Positions 1 through 7,898 of a DNA stretch of 20,349 nucleotides are shown piece after piece. The position numbers and the translations under genes are program-made. The stretch comes from an uncultured Sinobacteraceae bacterium (GTDB lineage Bacteria > Pseudomonadota > Gammaproteobacteria > Steroidobacterales > Steroidobacteraceae), in contig CALEKY010000010.1 of the NCBI GenBank assembly GCA_937902995.1, positions 1 through 20,349 on the forward strand, in the 5' to 3' direction. Under the pieces are notes generated by a model. It was not told where the DNA came from. It saw only the letters and a list, made by a program, of their open reading frames with translations, and ran no database searches. How positions within the stretch are numbered: the first letter of the stretch is position 1; each line of letters starts with the position of its first letter.

Positions 1-64
1 TGGTAACGCATTGATCTATATGCGATTGAAGTTCCCATTGATGTTCGAGTGGGAATGAGCGATA

Positions 65-92
65 GGCTGTAGGCGGTAGGCTGGAGGCTGTA
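65..92 (+). repeat. Heptanucleotide repeat, four units (GGCTGTA-like)
   Basis: Four tandem 7-bp units can be read directly: GGCTGTA, GGCGGTA, GGCTGGA and GGCTGTA. The reverse complement of this family (TACAGCC-like units) recurs at 20255-20288, and a sister family (TTCAGCC/TTCAGTC) at 20317-20349, so the two window ends carry related arrays in inverted orientation. Function is unknown. Confidence 0.8.
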
Positions 93-94
93 GC

Positions 95-117
95 GAGAGG
101 CGCGCTGCGCGCTTCTC
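95..117. repeat. GC-rich hairpin next to the heptad array
   Basis: Arms GAGAGGCGCGC (95-105) and GCGCGCTTCTC (107-117) pair around a single T, with one G-T mismatch. The core GCGCGCTGCGCGC (100-112) is repeated exactly at 19997-20009. It lies downstream of the antiporter gene, but no T-run follows on that strand, so a REP-like element is more likely than a classical terminator. Confidence 0.65.
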
Positions 118-133
118 TGACCGTCAACGGTCA
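118..133. repeat. Perfect palindrome overlapping the antiporter stop codon
   Basis: Arms TGACCGT (118-124) and ACGGTCA (127-133) are perfect complements around CA. The outer TCA (131-133) is the stop codon (TGA) of the minus-strand antiporter gene. The palindrome could form a small hairpin at the 3' end of that mRNA. No function is proven. Confidence 0.6.
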
Positions 134-1927
134 ACTTCCAGTTCGGCTCGCTGCGCGTTTCGGCTTGAGGTACGGAATAGGCCTCGGCTCGTTGCCGCGC
201 AATGTCTCGCGCGCCGCCTCGAGTCGGTCGCGGCCGGCGAGCTCGAGCTGAAAGCGTTCGGCGTCGAGCTTGCGAATTTCGGTTGCGATGGCGGCGGCTT
301 CGTCTTTGTCGATCCCGACGGCTTCTAGAGTTGCGGCGCCGAAGCGCAGGGCGGACTCGAACGTTTCTCTTATCTGGTAATCGACGCCTGCCGCGACGAG
401 CTGCAGCGCGTGTCGGCGGTCGTAGGCACGCACGAGCAATTTCGCTTGCGGGAATTCGCTGCGGACGAGCTCGACGATGCGATTGGCGGCGGCCTGTTCG
501 TCGACGCAAACGGCGATGGCCCGCGCCGTCGCTGCGCCGCTCGCGCGCAGGACATCGAGACGCGTGCCGTCGCCGTAATACACCTTGAAGCCGAATTCTC
601 CGGCGGCGCTGATCATTTCGATGTCGTTGTCGATGATCGATACGTCGCAGGCGCGGGCGAGCAGCACTTGGCTCATGACTTGTCCGAAGCGGCCGAACCC
701 GATGACGAGCACGCTGCCGGAAAGTCCGTTCGCGCGCTCGATGCCGTCGAGCGACGGTGCTGCTTTAGGCGTGCTGGCGCGCGCGAGAAGCACGACGAGC
801 GGGGTGAGCATCATGGACAGCACAACGATCGCAGTGAGATTGGCGGCGATTTCGGCGCCGATGACGCGCTCGTTGGCGGCGGCTGCGAACAGCACGAAGG
901 CGAATTCGCCGCCTTGCGACATGAGCGCGGCGCGATCCAACGCTTCGAAGTGATCGGTGCGAGTGATGCGTGCGATGATGTAGACGCACAGACCTTTGGC
1001 GATCATGAACACCAAGGTCCCGAGAATCACGATCTGCCAATTGTTGAATACGATGTTCAGGTCGAGCGACATGCCGACGCCCAGGAAGAACAAACCGAGC
1101 AGAATGCCGCGAAATGGTTCGATATCGGCCTCGATCTGATGCCGGAACACCGATTCCGAGAGCAGCACGCCGGCGAGAAAGGCGCCCATGGCCATGGACA
1201 ATCCGCCGAGCTGCATCAGCAACGCGGCGCCGAGCACGACCAGTAGCGCCGCGGCGGTCATGACCTCGCGAGCGCGCGCAGCCGCCAGGATCCGAAACAA
1301 GGGATTGAGGAACCAGACGCCGACGATTACCAGACACGCGACGGTCGCCAGCGCGATACCGAGGTGCATCATGCGGGTCGCGAGCGCCGTTTCGACGGGC
1401 GTCGGCGCGATGAACGCCACGAACGCAAGCAGCGGCACGATCAAGAGATCTTCGAATAGCAGAATGGAAACGATGCGGCGACCGCGCGGCAGCGCGACGT
1501 CGCCGCGCTCCGTGAGCATCTGCACGACGATGGCCGTGGAGGTCATCACGAAGCCCGCAGCGGCGACGAACGAGACATCGAGCGGATAACCGAACGCGTA
1601 GGCGATGGTCGTGAGCACTGCGGTACACGACGCAATCTGCAGCGTGCCGAGCCCGAATATTTCGCGACGCAATCCCCACAAGTGCGTGGGACGCATTTCG
1701 AGCCCGATGAGGAACAGGAGGAGGATCACCCCGAGCTCCGCGACGTGCAGGATGGCTTGCGGATGCGTGAACCATTGCAGACCGAAGGGGCCGATGAGCA
1801 GACCTGCCGCGAGATATCCCAGCACCGAACCGAGCCGAAGACGCCGGAACATCGGGACGATCACGACGGCCGCACCCAACAGACTGACCACGTGCAACAA
1901 GTCGATGGAGCTGTTCTCGGATGGCAT
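131..1927 (-). CDS. Kef-type monovalent cation:proton antiporter (CPA2 family)
   Basis: Predicted inner-membrane K+/H+ (or Na+/H+) antiporter of the KefB/KefC type, about 598 aa, close to E. coli KefB/KefC length. Residues ~1-390 form a highly hydrophobic Na_H_exchanger-like domain with many membrane segments (for example LGVILLLFLIGLEMRP and TSTAIVVQML). A Rossmann TrkA-N/RCK domain follows, with VIGFGRFG at about 408-415 and the Kef-like YGDGTRLDVLRASGA motif; this domain normally binds NAD(H) and gates transport. The ATG at 1927 was chosen because GGGAG lies 5 bases upstream and the protein then begins just before the first membrane helix. The longer frame to 2044 adds an arginine-rich stretch overlapping tadA. 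The gene is divergent from tadA. No KefF/KefG-like partner is seen next to it, so glutathione-gated K+ efflux is only a family-based guess. It is probably unrelated to the catabolic cluster. Confidence 0.9.
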   Translation of the reverse strand: MPSENSSIDLLHVVSLLGAAVVIVPMFRRLRLGSVLGYLAAGLLIGPFGLQWFTHPQAILHVAELGVILLLFLIGLEMRPTHLWGLRREIFGLGTLQIASCTAVLTTIAYAFGYPLDVSFVAAAGFVMTSTAIVVQMLTERGDVALPRGRRIVSILLFEDLLIVPLLAFVAFIAPTPVETALATRMMHLGIALATVACLVIVGVWFLNPLFRILAAARAREVMTAAALLVVLGAALLMQLGGLSMAMGAFLAGVLLSESVFRHQIEADIEPFRGILLGLFFLGVGMSLDLNIVFNNWQIVILGTLVFMIAKGLCVYIIARITRTDHFEALDRAALMSQGGEFAFVLFAAAANERVIGAEIAANLTAIVVLSMMLTPLVVLLARASTPKAAPSLDGIERANGLSGSVLVIGFGRFGQVMSQVLLARACDVSIIDNDIEMISAAGEFGFKVYYGDGTRLDVLRASGAATARAIAVCVDEQAAANRIVELVRSEFPQAKLLVRAYDRRHALQLVAAGVDYQIRETFESALRFGAATLEAVGIDKDEAAAIATEIRKLDAERFQLELAGRDRLEAARETLRGNEPRPIPYLKPKRAASRTGS

Positions 1928-2019
1928 GTCGACTCCCGAAGCAGCGGCTCGTGCCGCCTCGACTGTGGAAATGAGGATCGCAGCAGGGCAAGATGCGCCG
2001 CCGACGAGTTTTATCCTCC

Positions 2020-2496
2020 ATGACCGACAACGTCTCGCCCGCACAATCCGTAATTGATGCGCACTTCATGTCCCGTGCCCTCGAACTCGCGAGAGCAGCG
2101 GAGGCGGCCGGCGAAGTTCCAGTCGGCGCCCTCATTGTCAAGGATGGGGAAGTGATCGCGGAAGGCTGGAACCGGCCGATCAGCACCAACGACCCGACGG
2201 CGCACGCAGAGATCGTCGCGATGCGTGCGGCGGCCGAACGGCTCGGCAGTTATCGATTGCTGGACACGACGCTGTACGTCACGCTCGAGCCGTGTCCCAT
2301 GTGCGCCGGGGCAATGGTGCATGCGCGTATCAAGCGCTTGGTATTCGCTGCGACCGATCCGCGCGCAGGCGCGGCCGGATCGGTGTTCAACATCGTCCAG
2401 CACCCGTCGTTGAACCATCGTCTCGAAATCACCGGCGGCGTGATGGCGGAAGAGTGCTCCGACCACCTGCGCAAGTTTTTCATCGCGCGGCGTTGA
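2020..2496 (+). CDS. tadA: tRNA-specific adenosine deaminase TadA
   Basis: Zinc-dependent deaminase that converts A34 to inosine in the anticodon of tRNA-Arg(ACG). The zinc and catalytic motifs are complete: HAE at residues 62-64 (His ligand and proton-shuttle Glu) and PCPMC at 91-95 (two Cys ligands). EVPVGALIV, GEGWNRP-like AEGWNRP, PTAHAEI and HR.EITGGV closely follow E. coli TadA. Starting at 2020 gives 158 aa and a family-like N-terminus. An in-frame ATG at 1993 has a somewhat better ribosome site (AGGG, 4 bases upstream) and would add MRRRRVLSS, so the start is not certain. It is convergent with the methyltransferase gene, with a 9-bp gap, and divergent from the antiporter gene. This is a housekeeping gene. 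Confidence 0.95.
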   Translation: MTDNVSPAQSVIDAHFMSRALELARAAEAAGEVPVGALIVKDGEVIAEGWNRPISTNDPTAHAEIVAMRAAAERLGSYRLLDTTLYVTLEPCPMCAGAMVHARIKRLVFAATDPRAGAAGSVFNIVQHPSLNHRLEITGGVMAEECSDHLRKFFIARR

Positions 2497-2505
2497 TCTC
2501 TTTTC

Positions 2506-3369
2506 TCAATTCGGGTTGCGAGCCGTGATGAACCACGTGCTCGAGGGCGCCCACACGCCATCGGAACGAACGAACTTGCCGAGCGTGTCCCGGAGCGCTT
2601 CGATCACCTGCGGTTTGAGTCGCTCGCCTTCCTCGGCGGCCAAGCGGATGATCTCGCCGGCAGGACCCAATGCCATCGCGAATTCGATCGCATCTTGCAG
2701 GTCGCGGCCGATGCAGATATCGCAGTCGTACCGCTCGAACGTTATGTGCTCGAACCCTGCAGCTCGAAGCATCGTGCTCACCATGTCCGGTCCAGCCATG
2801 GAGAAGGGTCCCGGGCCGCAGTGAACTTGATCCGTTTCCTCGTGCGAGACGACCGGCACGATGTCCTTGACGCGCAGCTCTGCCTCGTGGAGCCAGGGAT
2901 TCTCTTCGCGACGACGCCAGACGATTTGCATGAATGTCGCGCCGGGCTGCAAGGCCCTGCGAATGTTGCGCATCGCAGCGCCAGGTAGTTCGAAGAACAT
3001 CGTGCCGAAGCGCGCGAACGCGTGATCGTAGGGACCGCCGAGATCGTCGCTTTGCACGTCGGCGATCGAGAAGGTCGCGTTGGCTACTCCTTGTACGCTG
3101 GCTTCAGCGCGTGCAGCGCGCACGAAATTCTCTGCGCAATCAACACCGACGGCTGAGCCGCTCGTTCCGACCGTGCGTGCGATTCGAATGGTGCTGTCGC
3201 CGAAGCCGCAGCCGATATCGAGCACGCGCGAGCCGGGTGCGTATTGCGTCCGTGCAAGTGCAGCGTCGCTGTGCTGCGAAAGACCGTCGACGAGCAGGTG
3301 CTTGAAACGACAGAACTTGTCGTACAGCACCGTATTCCAGGCCTGGATGATGATGCTGTTCTCGCCCAT
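2506..3369 (-). CDS. Class I SAM-dependent methyltransferase
   Basis: Protein of 287 aa with a Rossmann methyltransferase core. Motif I VLDIGCGFG at residues 49-57 binds S-adenosylmethionine. GVDCAENFVRAARA is the acidic-loop region, and the later LQPGATFMQIVW matches the beta-5 region of UbiE/COQ5-like enzymes. The C-terminal half (after ~180) is variable and probably contacts the acceptor, which is unknown. The start is set by a good ribosome site (GGAGG, 5-6 bases before ATG) at 3369. It is the last gene on the minus strand of the MFS-ACAD-FAD run, but lies 173 bp after the FAD gene, so it may have its own promoter. A link to the catabolic pathway (for example O-methylation of an intermediate) is a guess from position only. 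Confidence 0.85.
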   Translation of the reverse strand: MGENSIIIQAWNTVLYDKFCRFKHLLVDGLSQHSDAALARTQYAPGSRVLDIGCGFGDSTIRIARTVGTSGSAVGVDCAENFVRAARAEASVQGVANATFSIADVQSDDLGGPYDHAFARFGTMFFELPGAAMRNIRRALQPGATFMQIVWRRREENPWLHEAELRVKDIVPVVSHEETDQVHCGPGPFSMAGPDMVSTMLRAAGFEHITFERYDCDICIGRDLQDAIEFAMALGPAGEIIRLAAEEGERLKPQVIEALRDTLGKFVRSDGVWAPSSTWFITARNPN

Positions 3370-3542
3370 GAGAACCTCCACGCTCGGAGTCGTGCGGTGC
3401 ACGGGAGGATTCGCTGGGGCAGGCCCCGACGAGAGGAGATGGTACTGCTGCGGTGAGGTGCGCGTCGATGCGAAGTCGTTGTACAAACCCGCACGGATTC
3501 GCGAAGCCGGTCGATGCGGAACCGCAGAGCGGCGCAGGAAAG
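3370..3542. other. Intergenic gap between FAD gene and methyltransferase
   Basis: This 173-bp gap has no convincing reading frame. A short perfect inverted repeat, GGGGC-AG-GCCCC (3416-3427), is visible without a T-run. The ribosome site of the methyltransferase lies at its left edge. I see no clear promoter. Confidence 0.4.
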
Positions 3543-4949
3543 CTACCGCGTCGCCGAAAATCGTGCGGCGCTCGTACCGGCAATGCGGCCGTAGACAATG
3601 CAATTGGCGATCGAGATGCCGCCGCCGATGTATTGCTCGCCGAGCACGTTTCCCGTGACTTCGCCCGCCGCGTACAAACCGGGGATCGGCGATTCCTCTT
3701 CGCTGATGACGTTGGCATCGGGATCGATGCGCAGGCCCGTGAACGTCATGTAGACGGCGGCCATGCGCAGCTCGACGCCATAGAACGGCGGCTCGCGCAT
3801 GGGGCGTAAGAGTGCCGGATTCTTGAAGAAGCGGCTGTCGTGACCGCGCTCGGCATCGCGGCTGTATTGTTCCATCGTGTTGGCGAGCGCGCGCGGATTG
3901 AAGATGCCGAGCGCGAAGGCGAGGTCTTCCCACGTATCGGCGCGCTGCACTTTGCCGGCCTCGACCATCGCGAGCACGTTCTCGGCGGACCAGTCGTTGA
4001 AGCGTCCGGCGTAGAAAGGATTGTCGGGCGCTCGAAGCGATCGTCGTGCGGCTTCATCGAACACGGCAAAACAGCTGCCGCCGGTTTGGCGCACCATGGC
4101 CGAATGAACGAGGTAATGGACCATGCCTTCGTCGACGAAGCGCCGGCCCTCGCGATTCACGTACACGAGCCACGGCGGCCGGCCGAATTCGATGCTCTTG
4201 CTGAAATTCGCGCTCGAGCCGATGAGACCCTTGTCGAAACCTTGCAGCGCCGCACCGACTTGTTTGCCCAAATGAATGCCGTCGCCGCGGCAGTCCGGCG
4301 CGGAAATCGTCCAGACCCAATCGGCTGCAGCGGCGACGGTGGGGTAGTACTGCTGTAGCAGTGCCTTGTTCTGTCCGAATCCGCCGGTGGTGATGACGAC
4401 CGCGCCGCAACGGATTCGCTCGCCGTCGAGAACGACGCCGTTCACTGCGCCGTCGGCGCCGACGACCAGCTCGCGAACGCGGGTGCCGAGCCGCACGTGC
4501 GCATGGTCGTGCGCACGAAACGCCGCGTCGATGCGCTGGCACATTTCGGCGCCGTAGCCTTTCGGCAGATGGCCGCGCGGCACCGAATCCACGCAGGATT
4601 GATAGAGATCGTCGGGCGAGTACTCGACGCCCAGCGACATCAGCCATTCGAGGCTCGGCTCGGCCTGTTCGCACAGTTTGCGCGCCAGCGCCGGCTCGAC
4701 GCGCATCTGGTTGATGTGGCAGTAGTAGCGATACATCGCCTCGGCGCTGTCGTGGAGAATGCCGCGCGCCTTTTGCACTCGCGTGCCGGCGGCATAGAAC
4801 ACGCCCTGGCTGCGGGCGGTCGAGCCGCCGATGTGCGGCGCGGCTTCGACGAGCAATGTGCGTGCGCCGGCCCGTGCCGATTCGAGCGCTGCGGCCAACC
4901 CCGCGCCGCCGGCGCCGATCACGACCACATCGTATGCGCGCTGTTTCAC
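3543..4949 (-). CDS. FAD-dependent dehydrogenase, KstD/fumarate-reductase superfamily
   Basis: Flavoprotein of 468 aa (FAD_binding_2 family), probably an alpha,beta-desaturating dehydrogenase or an enoate reductase. The N-terminus has the dinucleotide motif VVVIGAGGAG (8-17) and the acidic end of beta-2 (LLVEAAP). The C-terminus has the second FAD motif, GLYAAGEVTGN..GEQYIGGG. Compared from memory with fumarate reductases, the dicarboxylate-binding His and Arg positions hold other residues. By contrast, Y279 (FVDEGMVHYLVHSAM) and Y440 with G444 (EQYIGGG) resemble the Tyr/Tyr/Gly set of 3-ketosteroid delta-1-dehydrogenases. It is shorter than usual KstD proteins (over 500 aa), so the substrate is open. 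The GTG start at 4949 lies 13 bp after the acyl-CoA dehydrogenase stop and begins right at the flavin fold; longer frames overlap the upstream gene. It is probably co-transcribed with that gene. Confidence 0.85.
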   Translation of the reverse strand: MKQRAYDVVVIGAGGAGLAAALESARAGARTLLVEAAPHIGGSTARSQGVFYAAGTRVQKARGILHDSAEAMYRYYCHINQMRVEPALARKLCEQAEPSLEWLMSLGVEYSPDDLYQSCVDSVPRGHLPKGYGAEMCQRIDAAFRAHDHAHVRLGTRVRELVVGADGAVNGVVLDGERIRCGAVVITTGGFGQNKALLQQYYPTVAAAADWVWTISAPDCRGDGIHLGKQVGAALQGFDKGLIGSSANFSKSIEFGRPPWLVYVNREGRRFVDEGMVHYLVHSAMVRQTGGSCFAVFDEAARRSLRAPDNPFYAGRFNDWSAENVLAMVEAGKVQRADTWEDLAFALGIFNPRALANTMEQYSRDAERGHDSRFFKNPALLRPMREPPFYGVELRMAAVYMTFTGLRIDPDANVISEEESPIPGLYAAGEVTGNVLGEQYIGGGISIANCIVYGRIAGTSAARFSATR

Positions 4950-4962
4950 GGCTTCGCTCTCG

Positions 4963-6243
4963 TCACTTTCGCGGCGGCGCCTTGACGAAACCGAACAGGT
5001 GCGAGGCGATGCGCCGCTTCTGGATTTCCTCGGAACCTTCGGTGATGCGATAGCGGCGGTGGTGACGATAGATGTGCTCGAACGGCTTGTGACGCGAGTA
5101 ACCGATGCCGCCGTGCACTTGCATCGCAATGTCCGCGGCCTCGCAAACCAGGCGGTTCGCCCAGTAATTGCACATGCTCACCTTGTCCGAGAGATACAGC
5201 GCCACGTCCTTCTTCGGCATCTGGTCCATCTCGTGCGCCGTCTTGCGGATCAAGAGGCGCAACATTTCGATCTGCGTGGCGATCTCGACGAGCGGCCACT
5301 GAATGGCCTGGTTGGTTGCGAGCGGCTTGCCGAAGGTCTTGCGCTCGCGTGCGTATTGCACGCTCTCTCGCAGACAGTAATCGGCGGCGCCCAGCGAGGA
5401 GGCGGCCTGACGAATCCGATTCTCGTGCACGAAGTGCTGGGCGACGTTGAGGCCGTCGCCTTCCTCGCCGAGGATCGCATCTTCGGGAACCCACACGCCG
5501 TCGAAACGCACGCGCGGATGGTCGGTCGGCATGTTGAACGTCCAAAGATATTCCTCGACGACCACGCCGGGCGCCTTGGCGGGCACGAGAAAACACGTGA
5601 TGCCCTTGGCATCGCCGGGTTTGCCGGACGTCCGCGCGAACACCATGACGTGCGTCGCGACGTGCATTCCGGTGGTCCACATCTTGCGGCCGTCGATGCG
5701 CCAGCCTGGCTTACCGTTGCGCGTCTCGCGCACGCCGGTCGTTTCCATATGCGTTGCATCGGAACCGTGCTCGGGTTCGGTGAGCCCGAAGGGCACCGAG
5801 CGCGTGCCGTCGAGAATGCCGGCGATGAATTCCTTTTGCTGCTCCGGCGTACCGAAGTCGCGGAACATGAGCACTTGCGGGAAGTTCGCGACGATGGAGT
5901 GCTCGTTTTGCAGGTCGTTGTGTAGACCGAGTCCCTTGGCGGCCAGGTGCTCGCGAATCACGGCCATCCACAGATTCGAGCCGTCGCGTCCGCCGAATTC
6001 GCGCGGTAGAGCGAAGCGCAGATGCCCGGCGACGTCGGCGCGGCGTTTCGCTTCCGCGAGCAGCGCTTCCCATTCGTGTCGCGGTAATCCGCCGCGCTCG
6101 AAGTCCGTGCGCGCCCATTCGCGGCGGTGATCGAAGAAGCGAATGTTGTCGTCGGCTTGTTCGAGCGGCTTGATTTCGCGTTCGATGAAGTCATCGAGCT
6201 CGGCGAGATAGGCGATCAAGTCGGAGGGCAAATTGAAATCCAT
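4963..6243 (-). CDS. Acyl-CoA dehydrogenase (MCAD-type catalytic Glu)
   Basis: FAD-dependent enzyme of 426 aa that introduces an alpha-beta double bond into an acyl-CoA and passes electrons to ETF. The family signature is seen as VPFGLTEPEHGSDA (substrate/FAD loop), a WTTGMHVATHVMVFART beta domain, ARERKTFGKPL and VHGGIGYSRHKPFEHIYR. The catalytic base is likely Glu402 in RITEGSEEIQ, the position used by medium-chain enzymes. It is somewhat longer than the classic ~380 aa and resembles the ACAD10/11-like branch in style. GAGGAA about 7 bases before ATG sets the start. It follows the MFS gene by 21 bp and precedes the FAD dehydrogenase by 13 bp, which indicates one transcript. Substrate unknown. 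Confidence 0.92.
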   Translation of the reverse strand: MDFNLPSDLIAYLAELDDFIEREIKPLEQADDNIRFFDHRREWARTDFERGGLPRHEWEALLAEAKRRADVAGHLRFALPREFGGRDGSNLWMAVIREHLAAKGLGLHNDLQNEHSIVANFPQVLMFRDFGTPEQQKEFIAGILDGTRSVPFGLTEPEHGSDATHMETTGVRETRNGKPGWRIDGRKMWTTGMHVATHVMVFARTSGKPGDAKGITCFLVPAKAPGVVVEEYLWTFNMPTDHPRVRFDGVWVPEDAILGEEGDGLNVAQHFVHENRIRQAASSLGAADYCLRESVQYARERKTFGKPLATNQAIQWPLVEIATQIEMLRLLIRKTAHEMDQMPKKDVALYLSDKVSMCNYWANRLVCEAADIAMQVHGGIGYSRHKPFEHIYRHHRRYRITEGSEEIQKRRIASHLFGFVKAPPRK

Positions 6244-6264
6244 CGTGATTCCTCGGAAAGATTG

Positions 6265-7626
6265 TCAGAGCGAACGCCGGGTTTGCAGCTCCCGGTCGAG
6301 GATTTGCTGCATGACGGCGCGCATCGCCGGGCGCGTAAAGACGAGAATCGAGCCCGCGACGGTCACAGCGGCGGCCATGGTCGTCGTAACGGCTTGGCCG
6401 AGTGCCCACTGACCCGTGTACACGCGATCGCTCAACGCGCCGACGATCAACGGACCGCAGCCCATGCCCACGATCGTCACGATGAGCAGGTAGAGCGCCA
6501 TGAGGCGACCCTGCATACCCGCAGGACTCATCAGACGCACGATCGTGCCCTGCAGTCCCCCGTACATAGAGGCGACGATGAGCAGGATGCCAAGCGCGAT
6601 CAAAGAGGCGGTCGGCGATTGAACGAGAAACGCGATACAGATCAGAGGCAATTGCATCGGAATGCTCCACATGAGCACTTCGGCGGGCGAGTCGATGACG
6701 CCGCGCGAGGCACGCTTATCGCTCCAGCGTCCGCCGATGACGAGTCCGATTCCGCCGCACACCGCAAAAATGAATCCGAGCGACCAGCCGATGACCTGTG
6801 GGGTCAAACCGAACGTGCGCTGATAGTAGGCCGCTGCCCAGGTCATTGGAATGTAGGTCGACAGCACTTGAGCGCCGAAACCGGCGAACAAGCCGAAGTA
6901 GGCGCGTCGGTGAGAAGCGATCGCACGGATGAGATCGCGGAAGGGCGGCGCAACGGCCGGCGTGGTGAGGCGCGGCGCTTCGCGCACCGTTGTGAGGACG
7001 AGTAGGGCGACCGGAATCCCGACGAGGCCGATGACGACGAAGACGAGTCGCCAACCCGCAAGCGTAAAACCAAGCCACTCGACTGAGCCGATCGTTGCAG
7101 CCCACCTCACGAGCTCGCCGCCGCCGGCCATCGCAAGTCCCATGCCGGCCAGCGCGCCGAAGGAGAAGATGCTCATGGCCAGCCCGAGCTTCTCGCGCGG
7201 GAATCGATCGCTGAACGTGGAAATTGCGCAAGGAAACAGCGTCGCTTCGCCCGCACCGACCATCATGCGTGCGATGAGCAGTGAGGTGAAATTCGTTGCC
7301 AGCCCGCAGGCCACTGTCGCAAGACTCCACACCGTAATGCCGGCGGCGATCAGGTTCCTGCGATTGCTCGAATCGGCGAGCGAGCCGAGCGGTACGCCGA
7401 GCGTCGAATAGAAGAGCACGAAGCCGAAACCGACGAGCAGACCGATCTGTGTGTCTGCGAGCAACATGTCGGCTTTGATCGGCTCGACCAACAGGCCGAT
7501 CAGGATGCGGTCGATGAGTGAGAGCAGATAGGCCGCGGTCAGGACGGCGACGACGTACCAGGCATACGTGAGCGCGGAAGGCGCTTCGGCCGCTGCCGAT
7601 GGCTGTTGCGCTGACTGGACTGACAA
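6265..7626 (-). CDS. MFS transporter, spinster-like
   Basis: Inner-membrane carrier of 453 aa with about 12 hydrophobic segments and a short soluble N-terminus. LSLIDR in the first helix, motif A-like GSLADSSNRR between helices 2 and 3, and GAGEATLFPCAISTFSDRF in helix 4-5 match the spinster-like branch of the major facilitator superfamily, often found next to TonB receptors in catabolic clusters. The start is a TTG at 7626, supported by a strong ribosome site (GGGGGAAAG) 5 bases upstream; no ATG fits as well. It is the first gene of the minus-strand operon and is divergent from the TonB receptor across 272 bp containing operator 1. It probably imports the substrate from the periplasm after outer-membrane uptake, or exports an intermediate. 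Confidence 0.9.
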   Translation of the reverse strand: MSVQSAQQPSAAAEAPSALTYAWYVVAVLTAAYLLSLIDRILIGLLVEPIKADMLLADTQIGLLVGFGFVLFYSTLGVPLGSLADSSNRRNLIAAGITVWSLATVACGLATNFTSLLIARMMVGAGEATLFPCAISTFSDRFPREKLGLAMSIFSFGALAGMGLAMAGGGELVRWAATIGSVEWLGFTLAGWRLVFVVIGLVGIPVALLVLTTVREAPRLTTPAVAPPFRDLIRAIASHRRAYFGLFAGFGAQVLSTYIPMTWAAAYYQRTFGLTPQVIGWSLGFIFAVCGGIGLVIGGRWSDKRASRGVIDSPAEVLMWSIPMQLPLICIAFLVQSPTASLIALGILLIVASMYGGLQGTIVRLMSPAGMQGRLMALYLLIVTIVGMGCGPLIVGALSDRVYTGQWALGQAVTTTMAAAVTVAGSILVFTRPAMRAVMQQILDRELQTRRSL

Positions 7627-7898
7627 GAGCTTTCCCCCGCCAGGCGTGCGGCCCGCGTCGGCCGTCCGCCGTAAAAGTCAAACGAACTGACGATGCACGG
7701 CGCTCGACGAGCATATCGGTCTCGCAGCGCAAGAAGGCGCATCGCTTATATAAATTCTGCTATTTCGAGATGAATTGTGCCGGATGTACCGCGACGGTTG
7801 TCAACTCTATTGACAAACGATTCGAATGGAGAGACCTTTCGCCCAATTACAACACTCGAAAAGCGACTTGCGTCTTGTAACCTGCCGGGGAGGGGGAA
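7627..7898. other. Divergent control region between MFS carrier and TonB receptor
   Basis: This 272-bp region has no supported gene and is AT-richer than its surroundings, notably GCTTATATAAATTC near 7744-7757. It holds the palindrome listed as operator 1 and the ribosome sites of both flanking genes (GGGGGAAAG for the carrier, GGGGAGGGGGAA for the receptor). Both palindrome arms contain TTGACA-like -35 hexamers, one on each strand, but I see no strong -10 at 17 bp on either strand. Confidence 0.6.
7798..7816. promoter_or_regulatory. Operator 1: palindrome TTGTCAA-N5-TTGACAA
   Basis: Perfect 7-bp arms, TTGTCAA (7798-7804) and TTGACAA (7810-7816), lie around CTCTA. The core GTCAA-N5-TTGAC is shared with two sites in the second divergent region (11436-11454 and 11577-11593). 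It lies 82 bp before the TonB receptor start and about 170 bp before the MFS start. Size and symmetry suit a MarR-family dimer, and a MarR gene is at 10251. Binding is inferred. Confidence 0.75.

Larger units (their letters stand above)
1..130. other. Non-coding left edge with repeats and hairpins
   Basis: No gene is supported here. Bases 1-64 show nothing I recognise. Bases 65-133 hold four heptad repeats, a GC-rich hairpin and a palindrome that runs into the stop codon of the antiporter gene; these are listed separately. Confidence 0.6.

Noticed and set aside
1928..2044. N-terminal extension of the antiporter to 2044
   Set aside because: It overlaps tadA, is arginine-rich, and the ATG at 1927 has a GGGAG ribosome site and fits the family length.
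3370..3933. N-terminal extension of the methyltransferase to 3933
   Set aside because: It runs through the end of the FAD dehydrogenase gene in another frame; ATG at 3369 has a GGAGG site and begins a normal methyltransferase.
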